Source: Muscardinus avellanarius | Lineage: Eukaryota; Chordata; Mammalia; Rodentia; Gliridae | NCBI GenBank assembly: GCA_963383645.1 | Contig: OY726571.1 | Location: forward strand, 18,726,599 to 18,790,598 | Length of the DNA: 64,000 nt | Direction: 5' to 3' | Part shown: in pieces, positions 11,081 through 21,997 of the stretch | How the letters are laid out: each line of letters begins with the position of its first letter | How positions within the stretch are numbered: position 1 is the stretch's first letter | Made by a program: the position numbers and the translations under genes | The notes under the pieces: generated by a model | Told to the model about the DNA's origin: nothing | The model's database searches: none | What the model saw: the letters and a program-made list of their open reading frames with translations, nothing else

Positions 11081-12965
11081 AGCCTTCCACCCTGATTTCA
11101 TAATGAAGGTGTTCAGGTAAATACATAAAGTTTGAAGTGTTTATTCCAACTCTCTGACCTTTATCCAACTCAAATGCCATCTGTATTAATGTGTGCAATT
11201 ATTATAGGTTTAAATGCACATTTGTCCTCTGAATTTTATTGTAAATATGAATATACACATAAATGCCTTGTGTTTTATCCCATACGAGGATGTTAGAAAC
11301 AGAAATTGTCTTTGAACTGTGTTAACGCTTAATGAAAAGTTTTCCTGATTTCAGAGCAAATCTTAAGCAGCATAATACTATAGAATGAAACTCTACCTCT
11401 GCTGATGGCTTTTCCTTGCACACCTACCAGAAAATTAGCTGTTCTTATTCAAGGTGGTTTTTCCATCTTATGAAGTATTTCAAAGGCAGTAGAGGAGAGT
11501 TAAACATGTAGAAATACGAGGGATAAGAATTGTGCTTCAATTTTCTACAACTGAAACAGAGCCCCCGCTGGAATGAAGAACTGCTCTCATGTTCACACAG
11601 AGAGTAAGAGTCAAACAAAGAAAAAGGTTTTCTCAGATAAGAGAAAGAGTCCATCAAGGAAAATAAGAAGAAGAGATAGGAGAAAGAGAGAGAGACTCGA
11701 AGAAGGCATAGTGTTCCCAATAAGTAAACATTTTATTTTACTTTACAATAGGCAGAAAAACACTCTGTTATTTTCCAACTATCAGTGTTTCAGCTGATTA
11801 AAGTACATTATTTCTCCTTGGTCGGACTTAAGGAGAAAGCCCAAGGACACACTTCTGGGTTACTCTTTTCCTAAGAAAACCTTTGTATTCCAAGATCTCT
11901 TGACTGGTAAAATATGGAGATGAGCTTAACATACGACCTCTGCCTTGTTCACTCCAATACAATGATTACTGTCTAATGAACTGAAAATAGAAGAAAAATT
12001 TTTGATGGTAAAACCAATGATCTATTATTTGTACTTCCTGAAAATAAAGAATAACCCAAGTTCACAAATAATATAAGGAGTCAACTTTGTTCAGGGGTTC
12101 CAAGATTCTCACAAGCTTAATCTACTATTTGAAGAGCCAACCAGAAACCACACCAACTAGCTTAAGTTTTAACCTTTTTGTCTTTCATCCCTAAGTCCCT
12201 CTGAAAAAAAAAGAGATAAAAGTACAAAGAAAAGACTTGCAGGACTTAAAAACATGGAAGGAAAAAAAAATGTAGGAAGATGAGCAAGTTGTATTTCTGC
12301 CAGTCTAAAACTTAGACAAATTCTGTCCTATGTAACCTAGAAGTGTCTCTGACTGCCCGAGCTGTGTGCCCAGCCGGGACTCCATTGCTAGGCTACTGTG
12401 TTTGAGCCATTAATTTTCTGGTCACTACTTTTCTCCCAGAAATCACACTTGCCACTCCAACCCAAACAAGAAATATCTTCAGCGCTGCATCCATTACAGT
12501 CCCACCCACTAGACAGAGTTTCTGTAGACTGTTAATGAGGTCATCTTGGCTTAAAATAACGCTGACTTCACTTAAGGCGAGGAACATAAGCCATGGGGTG
12601 CACTAAGGAACCAGAAAGAGCCCAGAGGCAGCATGGGTGCAGCCAGACTTCAGAGGCTGGAACAAGACGGAATTCAAGGGGCCACAGACTAAAGATGCTA
12701 AGTGGGAACGGAGGGGGCTGGCCGCAGGTGCAACTACCTACAGCTTTCAGGTTCTAAAGGGTTGGCATCAATTACAAAATATCTTTCTAGATCTCACAGC
12801 CTTTCCCAGTCATGCTTTGCAAGAGAATTAGCCACGTAGAAAATGATTTGAGTGACCAATATTAATTCTCTTAAGGTAGGATATACATGCCTCCTACCAT
12901 TCAAATTGCATATGAAAGAAATTAAATTCATTGCATCAATCAATGCTTTAGGTATTGATTTAGGT
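11081..12965. other. 1.9-kb SINE-free unique stretch
   Basis: AT-rich and free of recent SINEs. Short frames at 11445-11797 and 12393-12831 show no family resemblance. Confidence 0.5.
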
Positions 12966-13130
12966 ATTGGCAAACTATGGGTATGTCGACCAAAACAGAT
13001 GCCCACCTGTTCTAAATAAAGCTTTATTGTAACACATCCATGCTTGTTTATTTATGTATTGACTATGGCTAACATAAGTCACAGGCTACAGTAGCAAAGC
13101 TGAGTAGATATAGACACACCATCATCATCA
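12966..13130 (-). mobile_element. MER5-like hAT DNA transposon remnant
   Basis: GGCAAACTATGGG, AATAAAGCTTTATTGTAACAC and ATTGACTATGGCTAACAT follow the order of the MER5/Charlie family. The strand is given relative to the copy at 32312. Confidence 0.65.
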
Positions 13131-13675
13131 TCATTGCTTATAAATCCATGAGACAAACCTCTGAAAGGATGTTTTGGTCAGCAGTCTCACTGCTCACTGC
13201 TAGAACCCAAAATGCCTGATGACCGCAATATAGAGGAAGAAATATTTATTTTCTCACAGTTCTGCAGATTTCAAAGGTTTCAGTCCATGTTGGGCTGGGT
13301 GAAGTCTGCGGGGCCCAGGGCACGGCAGCAGGAAGCAGAGACAGCAGGAGCGGAAGGATTTTGCTCCCTGGCATCATGGAGGTCAGAAGCAGAGAGCTCA
13401 CAGCCTCCAGGCACACACTGACCGCCTAGGTTACAGGCCCAAAAATCCATTACAATTCCTTTATCCTCTGATGCAATTAGGATCCTTATAATTAAATCCT
13501 TTTGCCTCTGAACATTAATATATGAGCTCTTCAAGCCAGACGTGGTGGCGCACACTTGTAATCCCAGCATTTAGGAGTCTGAGACGGGAGATTACGGTTC
13601 ACAGACAGCTTTAGCTACTTAGGCCCTTTGCAACTCAGTGAGACCCTGTTTCAAAATAAAGAATAAAAAAAGGAG

Positions 13676-14120
13676 GCCGGGTGTGGTGGTGCATGATTGT
13701 AATCCCAGCATTCTGGAGGCAGAGACCAGAGGATTGTGGTTCAAAGACAGCCTGAGACACCCGGCCAGGCATGGTGGCGCACGCTTGTAATCCCCGCAGC
13801 TGGGAGGCGGAGACAGGAGGATCACACAGGTTCAAAGTCAGACTCGCTGGCTTAAGAGACCCTGTTTCCAAATGAAAATATATAAAACAAAATTTAAAAA
13901 ATAGGTCTGGGAGTGTATCACGGAGGTAGAAGGGTTTCCAGGAACCTCAGTACCACCAAAGACAGCCTCAGTTACTTAGCGAGGCCCTTTGCAACTCAGT
14001 GAGACCCTGTTTCAAAAAAATATAAGGACTGAAACATAGGACTGGGAGTGTAGCTCAGAGGTAGAATGTTCCTGTGTTCCATCCCCAGTACCGCAACAAA
14101 ATAAATAAATTAATAAATAA
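13676..14120 (+). mobile_element. B1-dID SINE, type A (middle of the nest)
   Basis: The B1 5' part is at 13676-13756. The rest of B1 and the dID resume at 13972-14120. It lies in the linker of the outer SINE and is itself split within its B1. Confidence 0.9.
13757..13956 (+). mobile_element. B1-dID SINE, type D (innermost of the nest)
   Basis: Type D with TCGCTGGCTTAAGAGACCC and dID GGGTTTCCAGGAACCTC. The TSD CAAAGACAGCCTSAG is at 13742-13756 and 13957-13971. Confidence 0.92.
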
Positions 14121-14337
14121 TAGGGCTGGGGGTGGAGCTCAGAGGTAGAATGCCTCTGGGTTCCATCCCCAGTTCCGCAATATATACATACAACTCTTCG
14201 GGGACATCCTATAGCCAAACCATAACAAAAAAAAATATTTAAAAAGTGGTCACTTTACTTGTACCTAATGAAAAACAAGGGTGTAGGGAAAAAAAACATA
14301 GGAAGGGGATTTTCAATGCACTGCACTTTGTATTTTG

Positions 14338-14373
14338 GTGTGTGTCTGTGTCTGTGTCTGTGTCTGTGTGTGT
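14338..14373. repeat. (TGTGTC)n-type microsatellite
   Basis: GTGTGTCTGTGTCTGTGTC units at the tail of the antisense SINE that follows. Confidence 0.9.
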
Positions 14374-14569
14374 TTTACTGGAGATTAAAACCAGAAACAT
14401 TCTGCCTTGGACCTATACCCTCAGCATTTAAAAAATATTGTTTATTGTGAACAGGGTCTCACCTTGCTGAGGACCCTGCTAAATTGCTGTGGCTGGCCTT
14501 GAATTCGCAATTTTTCTGTTTCAGCTTCCCAAGTACTGGGATCACAACCATGTGCCACCATGTCAGGCT
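14374..14569 (-). mobile_element. B1-dID SINE, old, antisense
   Basis: A dID decayed to GAGATTAAAACCAGAAACATT and a B1 ending GCCACCATGTCAGGC. CACTTTGTATTTTGG and CTTTTGTACTTCTTGG are possible TSD remnants. Confidence 0.8.
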
Positions 14570-14918
14570 CTTTTGTACTTCTTGGCCTTTAAAACCTGTG
14601 TTGTATACATGATTCCAAAAAATAAATTTTATACAAAAAAATGTCCCATGATTTATATGTACATTTCCATTTATCAGCACTGTTAAAATAACTGAAGGAA
14701 AGAAAAATAGAAAATACATTGAGTCATTCCCCCCCCCAGAGTGTTGGTAGTTCTCCCTTGAAATTCATACCCATTTTACATAAAAGAAATCCATTGAGGG
14801 TTATCAGATATAATCTTTTGTTCCCGTAAAATTTGCCACTTACTTCCTCCTTAAAATTCTCTTCAAACCTCTGGCAGTTCTATTTTCATATAATTTATCT
14901 TTTCTCCTAATTATAATT
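14570..14918. other. Unique AT-rich sequence
   Basis: No feature recognised. Confidence 0.5.
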
Positions 14919-15290
14919 ATGGCTTAGATCTCAAATATCCTGCAAGGTCACATATGCTAGAAGCTTGGCTGCCAGCCCAGGACACTACTGTGAGGTGACA
15001 GAAGCTTAAAGAGGCGGGGCCTCGGGGGAGGAAGTTAGGTCACTGGGGCGTGGCCTTGAAGGGGATTGTGGGAAAACAGCCCCTTTGCTTCCTGGCCACC
15101 AGAGGTAAGCAGCTTGCTACACCACAAGCTCCTTTCCCTGATGTTCTGCCTCACCACAAAGCCCAAAAGCAACAAGGCCAGGCAATCATGGAATGAAACC
15201 TCTCAAAACATGAGCCCAAATAAACCTCTCTTCCTTTAAGTTGAATTGTCTCAGGTATTTGAGTATAGTGATGGAACACTGACTAACACA
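14919..15290 (+). mobile_element. MaLR LTR, sense
   Basis: GATCTCAAATATCCTGC near the start, TTAAAGAGGCGGGGCC, TTAGGTCACTGGGGCG, ATGATGTTCTGCC-like GATGTTCTGCCTCACC, CCCAAATAAACCTCTCTTCC (the AATAAA signal) and an end GGAACACTGACTAACACA. This is the usual order for a MaLR solo LTR. There is no internal region next to it. Confidence 0.75.
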
Positions 15291-15617
15291 GCTGCCAATA
15301 ATTTTCACTTAACATTCAATAATTTCACAAAGTTCTTAACAGTATATGAAAAATGAAGTATAGAGCTAAAGTTGACAAGGATTAATGAAGGCTTTAAAGT
15401 TTGGAAAAATAGTATTGATCGTGAGAAAGGTTTAGAGTATATGACAGGTGCTGAGTGATAGAAGAACGTCTACTTTGGCATGCAAACTGAATAAGCTATA
15501 CTATGCTCTTTTGACAAAAATGCAAAAGAAACCAAAAGAAATCTCAGCACCTTAAAACATATATGACGTAAGAGTTGAGTATGGTTGACAGTTTGGTTTG
15601 TGCACAACTCACTTAGA
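15291..15617. other. Unique sequence
   Basis: Nothing recognised. Confidence 0.5.
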
Positions 15618-15630
15618 TTCAAGGGAGGAC

Positions 15631-15842
15631 TTTTTTTTTCTTGGTGGTACTGGGGGTAGAACCCAGAGGCTTTCTACCTCTGGGCTATACTCCCAGGCCT
15701 TTTTATATTGTATTTGGAAACAGGGTCTCACTAAGTTGCTGAGAGCCTCACTCAGTAGCTGAGGCTGGCTTCGAACCTGTGCGATCCTCCTGTCTCAGCC
15801 TCCCAAGCACGGGGATTACAAGTGTGCCCCACCACGCCCGGC
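15631..15842 (-). mobile_element. B1-dID SINE, type C, antisense
   Basis: Near-consensus type C. The TSD TTCAAGGGAGGAC/T is at 15618-15630 and 15843-15855. Confidence 0.93.
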
Positions 15843-15872
15843 TTCAAGGGAGGATTTAAAGACTACTTTCAA

Positions 15873-16063
15873 AGCAAGGTGTGCTGGTGTGTGCCTGTAA
15901 CCCAGTACTTGGGAGTCTGAGACAGGAGGATCATGGGGTCCGAGGCCAACCTTAGCAATTTAGCAAGGTCCTCGACCACTTAGTAAGTTCCTGTCTCAAA
16001 ATAAAAAATAAAAGAAAGGTGGGCTTTAACTCGGAAGTAGAATGCCCCTGGGTTCAATCCCCA
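15873..16063 (+). mobile_element. B1-dID SINE, old
   Basis: AGCAAGGTGTGCTGGTGTGT head and dID GGGCTTTAACTCGGAAGTAG. Trinucleotide repeats replace its tail. Confidence 0.82.
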
Positions 16064-16190
16064 GTGCTGCTGCTGCTGCTGCTGCTACTACTATTGCGAA
16101 GGAGGAGGAGGAGGAGGAGGAGGAGGAGGAGGAGGAGGAGGAGGAGGAGGAGGAGGAGGAGGAGGGAGAGGAGGAGGAGGAGGAGGAGGA
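16064..16190. repeat. Compound (GCT)n-(GGA)n microsatellite
   Basis: GCT/ACT repeats to about 16093, then GGA repeats at 16101-16190 with one GGGAGA interruption. Frames reading poly-Leu, poly-Arg or poly-Glu are artefacts of the repeat. Confidence 0.97.
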
Positions 16191-16752
16191 CTACTTCCAT
16201 CTTATGTATGCCACTTTTTACATATGTCACAAGAAAAGAGGAGGATTGTGAGAGACTGTTAAGAACCAAATCTGAAAATGTGTACATCACTGTCACCAAT
16301 ATTCCACTGGCCAGAATTGGTGCAATGAGGCTGGGAGGAGCTGGGAAAGGCATCTTCCAGTGTACTCAAGAGAAAATAAAGTGGTAGAAGCCATAACATT
16401 AGGCCAAATAAGGCAGGACCAGAAAGACAAGAATCACATGGTGTTCTTTATGGGAGAAAAATAAAAGATGACATGAAAGTAAAAGAGAGACTATTAGAGA
16501 AGAAGAAAGAGGTGAGGGAAGGAGAGGGTAAGAAAGGGTAACAGGGGTGGATACGATCAAAGTATGTCATATGCATGCATGATTACATCACAGTGAAACC
16601 CATTGTCCTATATAGGTAAAATGCTTTGGTTTCTTATTTTAAAAGTTGTTTATTAAACATATAGAATTATCTTTGCCCCTCTAGGGAATCAAGAAGATAC
16701 ACAATTTATAACAAATATACTTCAGTAAAAATTTTACTCAATACTGCCAAAT
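16191..16752. other. Unique sequence
   Basis: Purine-rich around 16480-16560. No feature recognised. Confidence 0.5.
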
Positions 16753-16767
16753 TAAAAATGAACTTCC

Positions 16768-16962
16768 AGCCGGACGTGGTGGCGCACGCTTGTAATCCCT
16801 GCGCTTGGGAGGCGGAGACAGGAGGATCACGCAGGTTCGAAGCCGCTGTACTGGCTTAAGAGACCCTGTTTCCAACTTTTAAAAAAATATATAAAATAGG
16901 TCTGGGAGTGTAGCCTGGAGGTAGAAGGGCTTCCAGGAACCCCATTACCACCAAAAAAAAAA
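16768..16962 (+). mobile_element. B1-dID SINE, type D
   Basis: AGCCGGACGTGGTGGCGCAC head and a shortened B1 with GCCGCTGTACTGGC, so the stem is partly decayed. dID GGGCTTCCAGGAACCCC and a short A-tail follow. Confidence 0.9.
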
Positions 16963-17079
16963 TTATCTTCCATAACTATGACTGTTATCATAATGTTCAC
17001 CTCAGATTGCTGGAATTCAATGAGAAGAGTCATTTTAATTTACATCTTCCTCTAAGATTAATTTCTCTTGGGGGTAGGG

Positions 17080-17248
17080 GGTTATTGGATTGAACCATGG
17101 GCATTCTACCTCCAAGCTATACCCCCAGCCCTATTTTATTTTTATTTTGAGACAGAGTCTTGATGAGACTCTACCTACTTGCTGAGGCTGCCCTCAAACC
17201 TACAATCTTCCTGTCTCAGCCTCCCATGGTGTAAACCATCATGTTGTC
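17080..17248 (-). mobile_element. B1-dID SINE, old, 5' end shortened, antisense
   Basis: GGATTGAACCATGGGCATTC and a TTTATTTTTATTTTG linker. The B1 loses the usual ACTGGGATTACAG core and ends at AAACCATCATG. Confidence 0.78.
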
Positions 17249-17595
17249 TTAAGAATTTATTATTCTAAAGAAACATCCTTTGCTTACTTATGTGGATTCT
17301 CAAAACCTATCAAGATTCCTTTTACATTTAGAGTGGCCACATATGGACTCCTGAAATATATAAGCAAGTACAAACTGCTTTTTAACATGTAGTAAAATCT
17401 TTATCAATTTAATACAATTATATTAAGTTATTGTGCATAATGTTCATACATTCCTATGCAAACCTACACATACTAGTCTGAATTGTTAACTTTGCATATG
17501 TATGCCTTATTTCCATGGCAAAATTGTGAATGTTCTGCAGATAACATGACCCTTTCTCCCTGCAATAATACTTTACATATAAACAGCATTCAGTT
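17249..17595. other. Unique AT-rich sequence
   Basis: Nothing recognised. Confidence 0.5.
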
Positions 17596-17611
17596 AAAAT
17601 CAGGTAATAAC

Positions 17612-17807
17612 CAGCCGGGTTTAGTAGCACACACTTGTAATCCCAGCATTGGGGAGGCTGAGACGGGAGGAACACGGTCCATGGACAGCCTCAGCTGTGA
17701 GGCTCTCCTCAACTTAGCAAGACCCTGTTTCAAATTAAAGAATAAAAAATAGGGCCGGGGATGTAGCTCGGAGGTCGAATTCCCCTGGGTTCCATTCCCA
17801 GACCCTC
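17612..17807 (+). mobile_element. B1-dID SINE, type B/A mixed
   Basis: AGCCGGGTTTAGTAGCACAC head and dID GGTCGAATTCCCC with a CAGACCCTC end. AAAATCAGGTAATA and AAAATCAGCTAATTA flank it. Confidence 0.88.
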
Positions 17808-17849
17808 AAAAAAAAAAAATCAGCTAATTAATGCAAAGGTATTATTCAT

Positions 17850-18029
17850 CAGGCATATTCCACCTCCAAGCTACATCCCCCAGCCCTATTTTATTTTTTT
17901 ATTTGGAAATAAAGTCTCACTAAGTTGCTGCGAGCCTTGCTGAGCCCCTAAGGCTGTCCTCAAACCTGTGATTTTCCTGTCTCAGCCTCCCAAATACTGG
18001 GACTACAGGTGTGGGCCACCACACCCAGC
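17850..18029 (-). mobile_element. B1-dID SINE, old, dID 3' end missing, antisense
   Basis: Starts inside the dID at ATTCCACCTCCAAGC, then CCCCCAGCCC, linker and full B1. Confidence 0.82.
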
Positions 18030-18094
18030 CTAAGTAACATTTTGATATTATTTTATTACATAAAATATAAATAAAATCATATTACATTTGTTCC

Positions 18095-18225
18095 AGTTAT
18101 TTGTTTACTTATGAAATAAGTATTTACTGTGTACCAACCATGTGCCAGATACTGTGGAAACTAATAACAATACAACCAAGAATCAGATGCGGCCCTACCC
18201 TCATGGGACTTGAGCCTTTAAGGAC
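18095..18225. mobile_element. Ancient LINE/MIR-like remnant
   Basis: AAGTATTTACTGTGTACC, CATGTGCCAGATACTGTGG and TACCCTCATGGGACTTG follow the order of a widespread old mammalian repeat. Confidence 0.45.
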
Positions 18226-18496
18226 ACTTAGCCAAGAGATATCTACAATATACTGTGCTAAGTATGCATAATGTCAAAAATGCAGTCAACCTTGAGAGTA
18301 CCTGGAAAAGGATAAAAAGGGAAACAGAGACCATTCCGCATGAAATAATTATCAACATCCCAAAACATGATGTTGAGTGAATTAGGTCCCAAGCCATTAT
18401 CATTATGAAGCCATTCATTTCTTTTGAAGGAACCTGACACTATATGCTAAGAAATAGGTCTAGTTTGCTCTCACCTTCTAGCAAGATTATACAGAG

Positions 18497-18690
18497 CTGC
18501 AAAGTGTGGTGCCGCACGACTGTAATCCCAGTACTTACAGGGCTGAGACAGGAGGATTACAGCTTCAAGGACAGCCTCAGCAGTGTAGAAAGATCTTCAG
18601 CAACCTAGCAAGAACCTATTTGGAAAAAAAAAAAGGGGGTAGGGGCCGGGAGAATGCCCCTGCTCCTGGATTCAATCCCAGTACCACAAA
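18497..18690 (+). mobile_element. B1-dID SINE, old
   Basis: AAGTGTGGTGCCGCACGAC head and linker AAAAAAAAAAAGGGGG. Most of the dID 5' half is lost (GGGCCGGGAGAATGCCCC). Confidence 0.78.
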
Positions 18691-18834
18691 ATTGATTACA
18701 TAAATAAATAAATAATTATACACTCTCCTTACTGACACAATGACTACTGCTGTTTGTATCCGTGTGGTTTACAATATGGCTTTTGTTACTCAACTTAGTC
18801 AAGAATTAGATGACAAGAGGGAAAAGATAAAACT

Positions 18835-18893
18835 CTGGTAGAGCCATGCTTAGCATACTGAACCTGGGGGTTCAATTCCCAGCATCCTCCCCC
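18835..18893 (+). mobile_element. Standalone undeleted ID-like SINE
   Basis: GGTAGAGCCATGCTTAGCAT and GGTTCAATTCCCAGCATCC keep the middle that dID lacks. Confidence 0.6.
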
Positions 18894-18964
18894 AAAAAAA
18901 AGAAGGAAAAAAAAAAAAGAATTAGAGCATGCTGTACATTTTAATATAATAATCAATGAATTTA

Positions 18965-19201
18965 TTTTTTTTTATTTTTTTTATTTTTTTACTTTTTTTT
19001 GGTGGTACTGGGGGTGGAGCCCAGAGGCTTTCTACCTCCGGGCTATACTCCCAGACCTTTTTTATATTTTATTTGGAAACAGGGTCTCACTAAGTTGCTG
19101 AGAGCCTCACTAAGCAGCTGAGGCTGGCTTCGAACCCGTGCGATCCTCCTGTCTCAGCCTCCCAAGCGCGGGGATTACAAGCATGTGCCACCACGCCCGA
19201 C
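18965..19201 (-). mobile_element. B1-dID SINE, type C, antisense, young
   Basis: Long T-rich tail with ATTTTTTT units, then near-consensus type C. The TSD TAATYAATGAATTTA is at 18950-18964 and 19202-19216. Confidence 0.93.
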
Positions 19202-19216
19202 GTAATTAATGAATTT

Positions 19217-19696
19217 AAATAGTTATGCTTAAGCAGTTTTAAAAGTACAGTTAATTGTTTACACTTAGGGTCAATCATTAAAAGTGGATTTGCAAATATA
19301 AGGTCAAAGCTCACCAGAGACAGGCTTCCATGCATATTTTTAAAATGTTTCATCCAGTCCTGTCGTAATCAAATACCGTAACAGAATGCCAGAAATGGAT
19401 TTTATTCCTGGCAGTAATTTTTTTTAATTCTTTTTTGTAACACTGTGGCAGTCACCAAAGTGGAAAAAAAAAAACTATATTTTTCTTGCCATATGGTCCT
19501 TCCTAATGGTATCTCTAAATGATTTCACCATTCAAAGACAGACGTTTTCTAAGTAAATTTATTCTATTAGAGAAAATACTTATGGCAATCTGGAGATGAG
19601 TGGATGGCTACATCAGAATCACTTGGGAAGCCTTTTAAAAATACAAACTCTAAAAGCCTTGCTCCCCAGTAAGTAAATCTAAAGTGAAATCTGAGC
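19217..19696. other. Unique AT-rich sequence
   Basis: Nothing recognised. Confidence 0.5.
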
Positions 19697-19899
19697 TTTT
19701 TTTTTTTTTCTTTTGGTACTGAGGACTGAACCAGGGACTGTTCTACCTCTACACTACACCCTTAGCCCTTTTTATTTTTTCTCCTTTTATCCTGAAACAG
19801 GATCTTGTAAAGTTGCTGAGCCTGATCTCAAGCCTACAATCCTCCTGTCTCAGTCTCCCAAGTACTGGACTTACAGGTGTAGGTCACCCTTCACAGCCC
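19697..19899 (-). mobile_element. B1-dID SINE, old, antisense
   Basis: Poly(T), dID GGACTGAACCAGGGACTG and B1 ending GGTGTAGGTCACCCTTCAC. Confidence 0.82.
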
Positions 19900-20111
19900 T
19901 ACCAATATCTTCTGAACAAAGACTCGAGATTGCCCCTGTCATGTCTTTACAGGTCCTCAGAATGGATGCAAGAGTATAATTTTCTGCAACAAAGAGTGGA
20001 AGAAGAGGGAATGAAATTATGAGAATTCTAAAATAACAAAAAATGAATATATAGCTTTTTAAATTATTTTCAACAGTTTGTTGTTGTTGCTGAGGTCGGC
20101 GTTTTGGGGGT

Positions 20112-20230
20112 ATTTTGTTTGTTGGTTGGTTGGTTGGTTCGGTTTGGTTTTTGGCTATCTCAGGGATTGAATCCAGGGCATCACACGTGCTAGGCAATGC
20201 CCTGCCAATGAGCTACATCTCCATCCTCAA
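20112..20230 (-). mobile_element. Undeleted ID SINE with (GGTT)n tail, antisense
   Basis: A GTTTGTTGGTTGGTTGG tail, then GGGATTGAATCCAGGGC, GTGCTAGGCAATGCC and CAATGAGCTACATCTCC. It keeps the GCTAGGC middle. No B1 is attached. Confidence 0.75.
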
Positions 20231-21079
20231 CAGATATATCTTAAACTAAAATCTGGAAAAGAGAAGATGACCTTGAAAGGAAAGAAAAAGAATAAAATAT
20301 GCTTTCTAGAAAGAAATAGAACCTGCTGCCTTGCTCCTTTGCAGATCTAAGTCCTAGGATCAGTCCCATGCAGGAAGATCAAAGCTCTTCCTTCGAGACA
20401 TGGTGCCTAACGAGCGGTGGGTGACTAGAAACTGACCAGCATCTGAAAGCTACAGCAAAGGCTTGGTTTCAAAAGAAATAAAAACTAAAAAGATTCCTTT
20501 GCACTTAGGAAAAAGTACAAAACACAAATACTTCGTTGTTGCTGCAATTCTTGTTTGTGGTTTAAATAACATAACTAAATAATTTAGACCATATGGAGAA
20601 CACATTCCAGTAACCTGTAGGTCATATTATACAAGCTCCTCAACTTTGAGTTTTCATGAATACTATGAGTCAAACAGAAGTAATTTCACCAATTACATTA
20701 CAGCTCCATTTTGTAAAAAAGGAATTTAAGGGAAAAAATCTGTAATTTTGATTAAGTATCCAATTAAATCTATTGCTATAAGTACCAAAATATATCTTCC
20801 GTGGCCTAATCACATAAGGAACTTAAAATTAACTGTCTAAAAGAGAAAAGACTGCATTAATCTTAATTTCTCAGCATAATATTTTGTTGGAGGTAAAATG
20901 GTTTGAGTAGATTTTTTTTTGCAGGTTTTCAAAAATGAATTATACTTTGACCCTTCCACATTGGAGATTAGATATGTCATATAAAAAAATCAGGTCTATT
21001 TACATACACCAAAAGAAATTGTAATTATTCCCACTTTATCTTTCCCATTTCCTCATTATTCATTAAATTGCTTCCTTTG
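20231..21079. other. Unique AT-rich sequence
   Basis: 850 bases without a recognised repeat, RNA or exon. Confidence 0.5.
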
Positions 21080-21835
21080 TCTCTCCACATGCTCTCGAAA
21101 CTCCAAAGAACCTTAGAGACCCAATCCGTCCACTTTCTTTCCCTCTCCCGTCTCCACCTAAGTCCTAGCTACAGTCCGTGCTCATCAGGACAGCTGAAGG
21201 GGCATCCATCTACACTGGCTCTTTTCAGCTAGTTCTCCACCATGTGGCCAGAGTGATCTTTTCAAACACCTGCCCAGAGCCAGGCATGGTAGCACACACC
21301 ATAATACCAGTGGAGGCTGAGACAAGAGGATCGCAGGTTCGAGGGCAGCCTTAGCAACTTAGTGGGACTCTCAGCAACCTAGCGAGACCCTGTTTCCAAA
21401 AATAAAATAACAAATAGGGCTAGAGGTATAGCTCAGAGGTTCGGTGTTTCTGGGTTCAATCCCTAGTACCCACCCCAGGAAAAGACGTGCTTAGTACTTA
21501 ACCAAATCATTTCATTTACCTCCCTAAAATTCTCCGTCCCACAACAGGCACACCGCAAAACCCTCCAGTGTCTTTCTACTCTATTGATACTAAAGTTAAA
21601 ATTCGTTAACTCCACCAACACGGTCCTGCAGGATGTGGTGCCTCTCAAGGCTCTATGTACATCTCAGACTACATCTCACACTCCCAGCGTGGTCCTGTCC
21701 ATCATCGCCCAGCCCCTCACACTGCCCCGGCTGCGGAGACTCTGCCTGCTCTTCCTTATGCCTGAAATGCTCTTTGGCAGCCCCTCTCCACAGATGTCAA
21801 GGCCCTGTGTTTTGAATAAGTCACTAATGGATTTT
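21080..21835 (+). mobile_element. Ancient LINE fragment (L2-like), split by a SINE
   Basis: The pieces 21080-21278 and 21472-21835 read as the 3' coding/UTR part of an old LINE: GGCCAGAGTGATCTTTTCAAACACC, then CTGCCTGCTCTTCC...CCTGAAATGCTCTTTGG...CTCTCCACAGATGTCAAGG. Frames are broken throughout. The family call is by motif order. Confidence 0.55.
21279..21471 (+). mobile_element. B1-dID SINE, old, inside the LINE fragment
   Basis: CCAGGCATGGTAGCACACAC head and dID GAGGTATAGCTCAGAGG with a CTAGTACCC end. Confidence 0.85.
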
Positions 21836-21997
21836 ATTTAAGTTTCCAGCTGATAGATTTGCCTTAGGAAACTGCTTACTTCTGCCCCGCTAAAAATGGT
21901 GCTTTCTATAAAATTGGCATGAAACACAACTACACTCAGAATACCTTCTTCTGTTTTGTCTTTGAAGGCACGAGGCCCACTTTAGATAAAAGTAAAA

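Larger units (their letters stand above)
13534..14190 (+). mobile_element. B1-dID SINE, type A (outermost of the nest)
   Basis: The B1 and linker are at 13534-13672. Its dID resumes at 14121-14180 (TAGGGCTGGGGGTGGAGCTC). A second SINE split it inside the A-rich linker. Confidence 0.9.
13170..14227 (-). mobile_element. MaLR LTR, antisense, interrupted by three nested SINEs
   Basis: The left part (13170-13533) runs from TGTTTTGGTCAGCAG through TTATTTTCTCACAGTTCTG. The right end (14192-14227) reads GGGGACATCCTATAGCC...AACCATAACA, the reverse of the MaLR start TGTTATGGTTTGGCTATAGG. Together they make an old mammalian MaLR-type LTR of about 400 bp with no internal coding part. The SINE stack entered between CTCTTC duplications (13527-13532 and about 14193-14198). 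Confidence 0.7.

Noticed and set aside
13534..14190. Regularly spaced repeats suggesting a CRISPR-like or tandem array
   Set aside because: The repeats are dispersed SINEs with TSDs, varied spacing and both orientations, in a mammalian genome.
14950..15290. Possible gene exon with AATAAA end
   Set aside because: The motif order is that of a MaLR LTR, whose own polyadenylation signal this is.
16019..16387. Poly-Leu, poly-Arg and poly-Glu frames
   Set aside because: Products of GCT and GGA microsatellites in a SINE tail.
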